A DNA stretch of 64,000 bases from Brachynemurus nebulosus (lineage: Eukaryota; Arthropoda; Insecta; Neuroptera; Myrmeleontidae), in contig JAPWDM010000001.1 of NCBI GenBank assembly GCA_035578155.1, forward strand, positions 8,272,670 to 8,336,669, written 5' to 3'. Under the pieces are notes generated by a model, which saw nothing but the letters and a program-made list of their open reading frames with translations, did not search any database and was not told the DNA's origin. The position numbers and the translations under genes are program-made. This document shows positions 43,696 through 54,949 of this stretch, one piece after another. Within the stretch, counting starts at the first letter, position 1, and the number at the start of each line of letters is the position of its first letter.

Positions 43696-45350
43696 ACATT
43701 CTTTCTGAACGGGACACCCTGCTTTCAAAAATTGGTGTTGCTTAAAATAGATCTGCAATATATCAAATTAAAGGTTATGGACTCTATTTTTCAAATATGC
43801 GTGGCAAAATTCTCCTCACACAACAGTGATTTCAATATGGCGGCTGGAGAATATAAAAGCGTTTTTTATGGTGACCTGGTGAGATATGGTGTAGTAGCTG
43901 AATTTTCCTGGCAGAAATTCATCAAACATTTGAATTGCAATAAGTAAACTGATTTCTAAAACTATTTAAAAGTACACTACTAGGTCAAGTTAAAAAGTAC
44001 GATAAGCTAAAAAAGTAGGCATTTTTAAAATAAAATATGAGTGAGTTGTTATTGATAGAAAAAGTTTAGGTATAAGATTGAAAAGTTTGGTTGATTTGTT
44101 TGTCATTAAATAGCTATAATTTATAACTATTTAAACCATTTGCACGGTAAAATCTAATTACTAGTTTACCATTACGTTGAGCCTTACTGTACAAAATTAA
44201 ACACATTTGAAAATCTTATTAAGAGTAACATTTGACAGACAACTCATTATAATTACGTCTTCTTCTGGAGTGTGGTTACAAATAGGTAACAACGTAAGTC
44301 GCCTCTTTATATTATTATCATTAATATTTCAGTTGTTTTTGTTTAATTAGGTTGGATTATATTATTATATTATCTTTTTCTAACTCGTAATGTTAAATCG
44401 AGAAGGAGTATTTTTAAGGAGTATTAAAAATTTTGTATTCAGTTATTGGTTTAAAATCTATATGACGTCATTTTGAAGGGTTGAACTAATTTGTGACGTA
44501 ATTGTCTAAATATAAAATTTCAGGTCTACCTATCTGCAACCGACTAAAAAAGTCAACATAATAACAAAATACCCCTGTCGCAGCATCTGTATAACATAGC
44601 GAATTTCCAAATATTGGGCACTGGCGGATCTCATCTAAGACCTGTACCCATTTAAAATAGTTTAGCTTCCTAACAGTGAAACAATTTTAAAAATCAGTTC
44701 AGTAGTTAATTTTTGGCGCTTTTGGCGCCTCAGGACCCTAACGGATCTCATATAATGTAGGAATCTCATATAATGTAACGGATCTCATATGTTATTACAT
44801 TACATAACTACAGTTTTCGATTCTTTTTCAGGGTATGCAAATATATATAAATTATATTTTCTCTCTAAAAGAGGACATCATACAAAAAATTCCTTTCCAT
44901 AACGTACTCTTAAAAAATCTGGCTATTTTGATGAGACAGAGCTATTGTTATAATAACACATGCATACATATTGAATAACTAACTAGCACTTGTTTTATCT
45001 AGAAAAGAATTGCTTAAACGATAAAGCATTTATCGTAAAAAAATTCAGCAAAATTCTTAGTTTTTCTCAAAAGCTAGTTCACTTAGAACAACGTTTTAAA
45101 AGCTTATTTTATGCAATTTTTTACGTTCTTTCGGATGGAAAAAAAAAATTTAAAAAAATTTTTAATTCTGGCCAAATTTTGCAAAAAAGAAAAAAAGCAC
45201 TAAAAATGGCCAAAAAACCTACTTCTGGGCATCCGACGTGTCTGGCTAACGGACTTAGCCGAGCTAATCCGGATTCCAGCTCGCACACCAAATTTTATAA
45301 GCATTAAACGTTTCGTTCGAGAGTTATCGTGCACACACATAAATACATAC

Positions 45351-45362
<12 letters not shown>

Positions 45363-45417
<55 letters not shown>
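45363..45417. repeat. (TA)n microsatellite
   Basis: Preceded by a short CATA tetramer run. Confidence 0.95.
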
Positions 45418-45420
<3 letters not shown>

Positions 45421-45870
45421 TTTAGTGAAGTAGATTTTCGGGTTCTAGAGGCTCCAAAACAAATTTTTACCATAGTCCTGGACTTAGGTCTTACATGAGA
45501 GCTGCTGTAATAGCTGAATTTCCAGAATGGAAATTCGTTAAAAATAAAAAAAAGCAAATTTATAAATTTTTTGTGTTAGGTATGCATATTTGAATTGATT
45601 ATGGGATTATGTTTTTCAATGATATATTTTGACAAAACTAATGCAATTGTGATTTTCATAAATTAAATATTGATTTTGGATAAATTTTATTTGAATTTTC
45701 AAACGTATTTATTAAAATATTTTTTGTGCATGGGTTTATGTTTTCATTATCTATCTATAGAAAATGTATCTCCTGTATAATTACTAAAACCCACGATAGA
45801 AAAGTCCTAAAAAATTTTAAATGAAAATTCCGCGAATTATCCCGTATTCCAAATTTCGTTATAATTTAGA

Positions 45871-45954
45871 ATAAGCTAATTTTCATTCGTCGTTTGTGAC
45901 ATGTCTTGTCATGTATATTGTAATGTTACACACGACAAATGAAAATTAGCTTAT
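45871..45954. repeat. Short hairpin
   Basis: ATAAGCTAATTTTCATTCGT pairs with ACAAATGAAAATTAGCTTAT, with a loop of about 40 bases that contains a further GACATG/CATGT pair. Confidence 0.7.
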
Positions 45955-46548
45955 TGTAAATTACAATGACATTCCAGGAATTTTTATTTGGAACTTTTTA
46001 GAGTTTTTCCATCATGGGTTTTTAAGATTTTTTTTTTATTTGAAAACTTTTCTTTGCCATGCATTCTTACAATTTTTAATTTTACTTTTATTTTCAGAAT
46101 CCTTGAATATCCTGATGGAAACGGTATGTCCCTGGTTGAACACCATCCCACAGTTATTAATTTTCAAAGTGGATTTTTAATTTTTTTAATTTTAATTTTT
46201 ATCCTGAAAATCTTGAAATATTCTGGAAAGAGTTGGACCAATTTTCAACAATCTCAGCGAAGAATCATTTCGGAATTGTCAGCTTTCAAATAAGAAAAAT
46301 CGTATCAAAATTGTTTGTTTTGGAGATAAATAGTACTAAACAAACAAACACACTTGTCTGCATAATATTTAATAAAAGAAAAAAAAAATGTATATTTACT
46401 CAGAGCAATATTAATATTTCTTATTTGTAACCATTTAGTTATCCTTCATTATATTATTCGATTCTGAAAATGATTGAAATATATGTACAGATATACATTC
46501 CATTTCTTATATATTTTTTTTTATTAGAATGTCTCATAGAATAATAAC

Positions 46549-47235
46549 CAGACTTGGGAAAACAGTGGTCCCTAACAGAATCGCCATATAAAATATTTTG
46601 GATTGGGGTGCTATAAATTTTATTACAAAGCTGAGGATTTTCCTCTGGATTTGAAGATTAGCCTAAGGAAGCTTTTGAGAACAAATCAGTAAAAATAAAA
46701 AATTACCCATTTTTCATAATTTAATATATAATTTTAATTTTAAAAATAATTTAAAAAAATTAATGTTGAATAAATAAGTGGTCGACTGTAATAGAAATTA
46801 TTTTAGACGAATTCAAAACATTTATAATGTAAACAATATCTCTATTTCCTTTATGATTATTTAAATAATATCTATATCTCACCTTCTTTATACCTGCTTT
46901 AATGTAAACAAAATTGATTGTATTAGTAGATTGTATGACTCTAGTAGGTCGCTCACAAGATTGAAGATGGTTTTGTTTTTGCATTAGAAAAATTTAAGAT
47001 ATGTATGTACATATAACAAGCAAAATGATTCATAATATTGGCAGTTAAAAAACACAAACAGACACAAAACAACATTAACGATGTGGTATTAGTAGTAAAA
47101 TGTCGTAAAACTGATTTTTAAAAAGATTGATAATATTTTTACGTTTTATGACAGCGCTCCAGCTCTATACGTAGCCCCCGAGTACAAAATATTTTATATG
47201 GCGACTCTGTTAGGGACCTTTTCTTCCCATCTCTG
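46549..47235. mobile_element. hAT non-autonomous element
   Basis: Right end inverse reads CAGAGATGGGAAGAAAAGG; left end CAGACTTGGGAAAACAGTGG. Both continue TCCCTAACAGA(A/G)TCGCC and ATATAAAATATTTTG. Probable 8-bp duplications ATAATAAC (46541-46548) and TTAATAAC (47236-47243). No transposase; 687 bp. Confidence 0.75.
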
Positions 47236-47997
47236 TTAATAACTCAGCGATAGATAGCACGTGCTTGTTTTGAAACGACAGTATGACACAAACAGCTAAC
47301 AAGACTGTAATACTAATTCAAAAAGAAAAAATAAATAAAATAAAAAATATTTTTCTAATAATGAGCACCCAGTTGTACAATTGTACACGCGTACAGATAC
47401 AGCGTATAGAAATAAATGAATATTACTTTATAACAAAATCAATAGATAAAAAGAGAAAAAATTCCAATGTGGGTTTTTTTTAATGAATTTTGCGAATGAA
47501 AAATTCAGTAATTAGTCACTGTCATGGTGAGATTTGAACTGGTGACTGTGATAACAATTTGCTTTACGATCCTTAGAAGCCGAAAATGATATTCATTAAA
47601 ATTGGTACAATACGTATGTATATATGTGTGCGTACGATAACTCTCGAACCAAACATCGGATTTTTATGAAATTTAGTGAAAAGTTGCATATATTATATAG
47701 TAATCAAATAGTTACATATAAAGAATGGTCCAGAATTATGTACCGTAATTGTTAGAGCTAATAGTACGTTCAAAAATAATAGTACCTTTTCATTTACACT
47801 TTTTTCCAAAACTTAATAGTAAGGGAGATACAACCCTGTAAAGAGGTAAAACGAAAACCATTCTTTCCTAAATATTTTCCAAACGCTTTTGAAAAACGGA
47901 TTAATATTTTAGGCGTACGTATTTTGTGTTAGGAAAACTAAATTTATGTTTACACTTATTCCACCACTTATGATGAAAAAACGGTGGTTTTGGGTGG
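47236..47997. other. Unassigned AT-rich DNA
   Basis: A B-box-like sequence on the minus strand near 47535-47550 was examined as a tRNA/SINE and not accepted. No gene. Confidence 0.35.
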
Positions 47998-47999
47998 TA

Positions 48000-49059
48000 C
48001 ACTGAGAAAAAAAATACGGTAATTTTAATGGAAATTTCTAATAAAAAATTACGGAGCTCTCTGGTAATGCGGGCATAAGTGACAGGCAAAGGAGAAAGTA
48101 CGATGAGTATAGTAAAAATTACTCTATGGCTCCGTAAAATTTGACTGCACAGTAAAAATTACACTGTGACTCCGTAAAAATTTCGGCGTTGTACAGGAAA
48201 AATTCTACTCTCTTACCGTATTATTTATAAGGTTTTTTTTTTTTTTTTTTTTTTTATTTATTAATAAATAATTGAATTAAAATAGTTTAAAAAATATTGA
48301 TAGAAGGGTAAGGATTAAAATCAAATTATTAATATTGAAAAACAGGTTCTGTGGTTTTTTATTATTTGTAGAAAAACATGTTTCAATAAACATCAATACA
48401 TATAAAAATCTTAATTGTTATATCTTAATTATTAGTTCTTTATCAATAATGAAACACAAATAACAATTCTTCGTTTTAAATGTAAAGTCCATTAAATAGT
48501 TTATTATAACAAAAAACAGAAAAAAAATGATTACACTCATGGTACACATCACATACAAGGCACACACAACAATAAGTTAGTTGTCTGTTTGCAATAGAAG
48601 CCGTATTCAAAATGACCTTGGTTTGATGCGGACAGTTACGCGTGCCAGAGGTATGTACTTGTCCCCTAGCGTTACGTTGGTGCGATGCTTGTGTGAGAGA
48701 GATGTTGAAAGACAGGTTTCAAGGAGAAAATAGACATAACAAATAGCGTCTACCCTGTAGCTTAGTAAAAATTACAATGTGGCTCGGTAAAAATTCTTCT
48801 GTGTCTAGTATAATTTAACAAAAATTAAGTAAATGTTCCTGGTATCCACTTGAAATTTTACTAGCCCATCGAATTTTACGGAGCAGCATAGAAAAAAAAG
48901 TTCTTGAGCTGTACAGGAAAAATTTTCAAATGAATCGTAAAAAATAATGTTTGAAAGGCATTTTTTATATTTTTGCTTGATAATTTCCTACCGACTGGTC
49001 ACTTGAGCCTGGTTTACCGGAGGCAGCTCCGTAATTTTTACTGTAATTTTTTCTCAGTG
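48000..49059 (+). mobile_element. CACTGAGAA MITE-family element, copy A
   Basis: CACTGAGAAAAAAAATACGG and its inverse end (TTTTTTCTCAGTG), with TA at 47998-47999 and 49060-49061. It shares interior phrases with 62552-63511 in inverse orientation, such as ATGGGCTAGTAAAATTTCA and TTATTTATAAATAATACGG. A long T run at 48233-48255. Confidence 0.75.
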
Positions 49060-49061
49060 TA

Positions 49062-50610
49062 GGTGTGTGTTATCACGTGTTTTCTTTCTTAATTTGCAGT
49101 TATTTAAACAAAATTCTTAGACAATTCCACGTAAAAAAGTATACCTACTTGTTTACACTTCGATAAATAATACCATTTTTGAGTAATTTAAAGTATCTAT
49201 CGTCAAAGTATCTATCGTCAAATTATCCCCTAACCATAAGTGATGGAATAATTGGTATTATAAATTTAACTATTCTTATTTTCATACGCATCGCTAAAAT
49301 ATGAGTCAATTATTTAAAAGCGTCTAAACAATTTAAAAAGGGAAGTCAGTTTCGTGCCACCCCTTTACATTTTATCCCTATACTTCTTAACACCCTGATT
49401 ACTGAGTTTTGGAAAAAAGTGTACATGAAAAGGTACCGTTATTTTTGAACGTACTATCAGCTATAGCAATTCCAGAACACAATTTTGGATCATTCTGTAT
49501 AAATAAAAGAATTTGAAGATAATTCGCCGTTCAGTTATGGAAATAACGTAAAAAAAAATTATGTAAAAATGTTATTTTATCATTATTTTGTTCACGTGTC
49601 ACCAATATAGGTATACTGTATGTATGTACGTATCAGCTGGTCTACCGGTATCAAGACTATTATGTGTTGTGATGATTCCAATACTGATGTTAGTAATATT
49701 AATTTACAACTTTGTGTACTTACATATCCAACAGAACTATCTTAACCAAGATTTTATATATTTGAGAAAATAGAAGAACATTTTCTTTAGATTTTTTAAT
49801 CAAAACCAAATATTAATTGTATTTCCCGTAATGATGGGATAAAACCTAAAAATCAACATGTCATCTTATAATTTGTTTTCTGACGAAAACGTGATTTTCA
49901 ACAAAGTAAATGTTTCAAGTGTTCTTATATTTGAATTCTCATACGACAATGATGTGTAGGTATATATTTTCTTGAAAGACAGAATAATTACGTAATCATT
50001 TTCTGATCCACACAGATTTACTAATTAAAATATAACAAGAGTAGGCACTAAATCTCCCATTTATCCACATTACGCCTACCTAAATAGAATAAGTAAATGT
50101 CAATAAGAGTTATTTTCTCTTCAGTAAAGAAATTTACTGCCATTTCAAAATATTATTGTTTTTAATAGAACTTGAGCATTAAATAACAAACGATGAGTTT
50201 GACGAGCTTAACGGTACGCGTGTGATGATGAAATTTTATTTTAAAAAGACAAACGAATGTTTATTAAAACTTCGTCACTCGGGTATTTTGTTAAAAGTTT
50301 TGTTCAGTGTATAGAATAAATCCTTATTTTTCGCTTCAGTATTAAATATATGATAAATATAGTGTTATTTGTAAATGTGATATTATGTATTTTCACGAGT
50401 AGAGTCAGTCAGGGTAATTTGGTTATGTAGTTTAACTATTTTCAAAAAAAATGCCTTCTGGTTAGGGGCTATGATACAATTTTTTGATGATTTTGACATG
50501 TATGGAGTCTGGTTTTCTTTAATTTTTTAATGGTACTTTCATAAATAGTATCATTTTATTGTTAACATAGTAACGTTTTGTATAACGATACCTACGTTGC
50601 CCAAACGTTA
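49062..50610. other. Unassigned AT-rich DNA
   Basis: AAGTGATTGG-free AT-rich sequence. AAAGTATCTATCGTCAAA is duplicated at 49189-49220. The phrase AATAGTACCTTTTCATTTAC (47779) is found inverted near 49422-49450, so 47.76-49.45 kb may be one older inverted-repeat element into which copy A inserted. No gene. Confidence 0.35.
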
Positions 50611-51439
50611 CACGGAGAGCAAAAATATCGAATATTTAGTGTGTAGCACACTAAAATGATCACAGACCAAATATTCTAAAATTATTGTTGACTCACACAG
50701 TAAAGATTAAAGTGCCAGCACTAAAAAAAGAATAATTTATTTAATTACTAGCCGTATACCCGATGGGATTTCCCATCGACAACATCATTTTATTAGGTAC
50801 TCACTGCTCATTTTCAATGTTTTTTAAAAGCCTAAATAAGTAAATACCAATTTCCACGTTTCTAATTTCAAAAACGACAAACTTGCTATACGAATTTTCA
50901 TTTCCTGTTTTCACCCCTTAGGGTATGAATTTCCAGAAACGTTTACACAACTGACTTTTATTTATAAGTAGTAATGCCTAAAGATCAATCTTCATATCTT
51001 CTGTGCTAAATTTCGTCCTTCTAAACCCAACAGTTTAGACTGTGCGTTGTCTGTCAATCAGTGTATAAAATATTATTTATTTGAATAGCCATAGTAACAT
51101 ATCTTTATATATCTAACTTCAAAAATGACGAATTTCCATAAGAATTTGCATCACCTATTTAATCCACTTAGGGGGCGAATTTTCAAAAATCCTTTCTTAG
51201 TGGTCACTTACGTTACATAGGCAACTCCTGTGCAAAATTTCATTCTTCTAAACCAAACGGTTTAGGCTGTGTGTTGTCTGTCAGTCAGTCAGCTAGTGTT
51301 AGAAATTTATTAAGTAGATTAGTGCTGCTGGCATTCTAATTTTTTTTTACTAGGTAAGTCAACAATAATTTTAGAATATTTGGTCTATGATCACTTTAGT
51401 GTGCTACACACTAAATATTCGATATTTTTTCTCTCCGTG
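50611..51439. mobile_element. CACGGAGAG MITE interrupted by another repeat
   Basis: CACGGAGAGCAAAAATATCG with inverse CGATATTTTTTCTCTCCGTG, TA at 50609-50610 and 51440-51441. The arms stay complementary for over 100 bp (TGTAGCACACTAAA...TTTAGTGTGCTACA), then are separated by a different repeat of about 590 bp. Confidence 0.75.
50747..51335 (+). repeat. Repeat nested in the MITE at 50.6 kb
   Basis: Begins ACTAGCCGTATACCCGATGG. Includes two versions of AATTTC(A/G)T(C/T)CTTCTAAAC...TTGTCTGTCA(A/G)TCAG at about 51007 and 51235. The opening phrase resembles ACTAGC-GTTACCCG starts of repeats common in insect genomes, but the class is unresolved. Confidence 0.5.
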
Positions 51440-51441
51440 TA

Positions 51442-53008
51442 GGGGAAATGGGTAGATTAATTACAAACCATACATTTAAAGCCTAGGTCAGGATCATTAT
51501 ATAACCAAATTATTGCTTCCACATATTGCTCCAGGTAAATGTAAGTAATATAGGAAAAAATACTAGTAAACCTGAATTTATATAAGGGAACTTGGGGCGC
51601 ATGCCTCAGGGCCCAAACACAATAGCAGAAAAATTTCCTTAATTTACTTCAAAGGGGTCTCCAATAGTCTCCATATAAGAAGTGTCCAGGTGTCTTTTAA
51701 GGTCAGCGTTAAATCTGATGATGAGTTCACTACTCGAAAGCTGGCCTGTTACAGAAAAATCTAGTTCAGTGAAAAGTGACAAAGTAAAGTTATTCTAATA
51801 CTTATTTTGTAATATGGATTTTCACAAAGTAAATCTTTTTTTTGAATTCATAAATTTTCTTATTTTTTTTAGACGTAAAAATATCGTCAGTATTTTAAAT
51901 TGTAAAAAATTTTGTACCAGTTAGATTCATTCGAATGTGCACAATTCCATTTTTGTATTTTAATTGTAAGATTTTATTCCAACAAATACGGTTCTGACTT
52001 GTCTGAAACTGTTCGTTTCCTATTAATTATATAACTGATTTATTTAATAAGTTATGTAAATAATAAATATTATTTCATTTTCCAACCTTATAGTTACGTT
52101 ATTTACACTCAAACCAATCAATGTAAAAAGGTCACACCACCGATTTTCACATAATAAAAATAAAATACCAAGCTAAACAACCCATATAAGGAATCCTTGT
52201 TGAAATAAAATTACACCACCTTTATATAGGTATATATGATTAAATATAAATAAAATATGTATTTATGTAAAGTTTGTTTTATAAATCAAATCCTCAATTT
52301 TATCAAAGGAAAAAATTAAATCTAAACTTTTGATAAAAGTGATTAAATAAGGATTTATTAGAGGTTTAGTTATTTTATGTTAATTTTACACATAAAGTAC
52401 GTCCTACCGTAGAAAATGTTTTAGCGAGAGAGTTTTACGTATGTATGTATTTACGAAATTTTACTTTAAACGGGTTCTAGTATTTTAAAAGTGTTGGTGC
52501 TGGAATTATAGCGAGCGAATGGACAGATATAAATTTTTGCGGTTGACGGATGGACTGAGGTAAAAGGGATTGGAGTAAATTTTAACAAACAAACGAAAGA
52601 TTGTACGGAAGAATCTACGATTACAATTATTTATGGGGTCGAAAGCTTTAATTACGACGAAGGTATTATAATTTTTTATGTGCGAACTACATGTAATTAT
52701 GTTGTGTTTCTTGTTGTTTTGTTACGGGTAAAACAATTCGGTGAGCTTACGTTTGTACACCTAACAAATACATAATAAATTCTCACTTTGTGTAGGTTTC
52801 TTTCACGGTTCTAAATGTTACGATTGGAAAGTTAATATACAATAATAATTTGAACAAAAAAAAATTATTCAAAAAATTCTGAACACGTATTTTTTACTTA
52901 ATTATTTCGGTAATAAAGCTTGATCTACTTTTGTAGGTCAATTTTGATCTAGTGAAAGCTCTGGGTAATGCCAGATTTGTCCAGTCAGAGTTCATTCTAG
53001 TATATAGT
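51442..53008. other. Unassigned DNA with a hAT remnant
   Basis: About 51560-51770 (CCTGAATTTATATAAGGGAA ... CCTCAGGGCCCAAACAC) resembles the end region of a hAT element of the GGCCGGATTTACATAAG type. The rest is AT-rich with no gene. Confidence 0.35.
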
Positions 53009-54246
53009 CTTACAAGCAACTCAACCCAACTGACACTCTCTGATTTGAATGAAACTTAGCATACTTATTAAGCATCGAAAAATATTAAATACGTGTTTTT
53101 TGTTTCGGCTGAATACGCTGTTTAGGGGCAGATAACACCCCTCAACCCCTGACGGTGGAAACAATTATGGGTAATTATTTCTGAAATGACACATTTTCTG
53201 AAAAAAGTGCTTAGGACCAGAGTTGTAGACTTCAAAATGATGCAGTTGATGGTGACCTTGGAGTCGACCTTGAGATCAATTTTCAAGGTCAATTAAATTT
53301 GGAAGTAATTAACCGTTGTCGGACTTTATTCATATCCGGTACCTATTATCACCAGAGTGAGGACATTAGTCCGCATAAACGGGGTGACTAATTTTTTTAT
53401 AGTGGGTTCTAGCATACACTACGTCGTCAAAATTATGTGGATATCTTAACCCAGAGGGGGGGGGGTGTCCACACTTTTGACACAACAGTGTACGACAACA
53501 TTAACTACAGTACCGGGTCAAAAGCATGGGCACCCCTCCCAACCTCTTGAAGCCCATTTTCGGAAGCCAGTTGTCGGATTTTATTCATACTTTGTATCTG
53601 TATTCACTAGAGTAAGAACATTGGTCCACACAAACGGCATGATCAATTTTTTATAAAGGATTCGAGCACACACCCTACGTCGTCAAAAGTATGGGGACAC
53701 CTTAACCCAAGGAGGGGGGTGGGTGCTCACGCTTTTGACGCGGTACTGTACTTAATGTGGTGGTACACTATCATGTCAAAAGTGTGGACCGCCCTACCCT
53801 TTGTTAAGGTATCATCATACTTTTGACGACGTAGTGTGTGCTCGAACCCGCTATAAAAAAACTGGTCATTCCGTTTGTGTGGACCAATGTCCTTACTCTA
53901 GTGAATATAGATACAAAATATGAATAAAGTCCGACAACAGTTAATTACTTCCAAATTTAATTGATCTTGAAAATTGACCTCAAGGTCGACTTCAAGGTCA
54001 TCATCAAGTACATCATTTTGAACTCTACAACTTTGGTCCTAAGCACTTTTTTCAAAAAAATGTGTCATTTCAGAAATAATTAGCCATAATTGTTTCCACT
54101 GTCAGGAGTTGAGGGGTGTTTTCTACCCCTAAACAGCGTATTCAGTCGAAACAAAAAAACACGTTTTTAATCTTTTTCGATGCTTAATAAGTATGCTAAG
54201 TTTCATTCAAATCGGAGAGTGTTAGTTGGGTAGTGTTACTTGTTAG
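53009..54246. mobile_element. 1.24-kb palindromic element sharing iterons with the large element
   Basis: Arms 53009-53440 and about 53815-54246 are inverse (x pairs with 107255-x), both starting CTTACAAG/CTAACAAG and containing CGGTTAATTACTTCCAAATT-like sequence. A third, direct copy of part of the arm lies at 53555-53700. The centre carries TGTCCACACTTTTGACAC, GACGCGGTACTGTACTTAA and GTCAAAAGTGTGGACC, clearly related to 837-1310 and 9385-9858. No ORF of note; the target duplication is unresolved. Confidence 0.75.
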
Positions 54247-54619
54247 TAATACTAGTGATTAAACGGAACCATGGTTATTCAAAGTTGTTTAATTTTGACG
54301 ATTATTTGGGTATTCGCGTGACATGTAGGTAATTGGGAAAAATTTAAATCTTTTCTATTCGAAATAAGTATGTGCAGTTTTAGTAATTTATATTTTCATA
54401 CAGGTAATATAGCGGACAATTTCGTTTAAAGCACAAACGCACTATATTTAAAATGAAATTATTAGTTAAAATGTATATAAAATGAATAATTCATCAAGTA
54501 AATGAATAAATAAATAAATAAATAAATAAATAAATTGGATTTAAAATAACTGCTATTCGTGTTAAAGATTGTGATATATGTGGTTGATCGGTGGTCAAAT
54601 TGGAGTGGCTTTCCAACAA
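54247..54619. other. Unassigned AT-rich DNA
   Basis: Contains an (AATA)n stretch at 54504-54535. No gene. Confidence 0.4.
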
Positions 54620-54695
54620 GGATCGGTAGTCTAGCGACAATGTGCTTGACTAGTACTCAAGAATCCTGAGTTTGAATTTGAAGTCCATCCGATCC
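54620..54695 (+). pseudogene. tRNA-like sequence, Thr-AGT anticodon loop
   Basis: 76 nt. A perfect 7-bp acceptor stem (GGATCGG with CCGATCC) and a perfect 5-bp anticodon stem (CTTGA/TCAAG) enclose a 7-nt loop CTAGTAC, giving anticodon AGT. The A-box region (TAGTCTAGCGA) and B box (AGTTTGAATTT) are degenerate, and the D and T stems do not pair well. It is best read as a tRNA pseudogene or the head of a tRNA-derived SINE. No CCA is encoded. Confidence 0.4.
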
Positions 54696-54949
54696 ACATT
54701 AATAATAATCTTTTATTCACTATGTGATTTTTAATTAAAAACAAAATGGCACAAAAATGAAATTCTTCAAACATGAATGTCTAATTCTTATTGTTTGGAA
54801 ATGACATTATTAAAAGTGGCATTATACGGAAAGAGTAATTCAAAATTTGACTCGAAGATGTGGTATTTACTTATATACCTACTTATATGTAGAAATTATT
54901 TATGGGCGAGGTAGTGGGGCTATGGAAATTCTCAACAAGGGGGCAAGAA

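Larger units (their letters stand above)
42152..44515. repeat. 2.36-kb palindrome with (TA)n/mariner centre
   Basis: Arms of about 830 bp (42152-42983 and 43694-44515) are inverse copies, about 98-99% identical by eye, with x pairing to 86667-x. The inner arm ends are CAGGGTGTCCCGTTCAGAAAG-type sequence running into (TA)n. The centre is (TA)n, a mariner remnant and (TA)n. It may be a foldback element or an inverted duplication. Confidence 0.85.
44516..46548. other. Unassigned DNA with repeat fragments
   Basis: Contains (CATA)n then (TA)n at 45345-45417, a hairpin at 45871-45954, and a phrase CGTTTCGTTCGAGAGTTATCG (about 45309), often seen in dispersed insect repeats. The 101-aa ORF at 45988-46293 is Phe/Ile-rich and not called. 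Confidence 0.35.

Noticed and set aside
45988..46293. 101-aa ORF
   Set aside because: Phe/Ile/Leu-rich translation of T-rich DNA with a second overlapping ORF. No splice or promoter support.
47516..47580. tRNA-like B box on the minus strand (GTTCAAATC)
   Set aside because: No paired acceptor stem and no convincing A box at the right distance.
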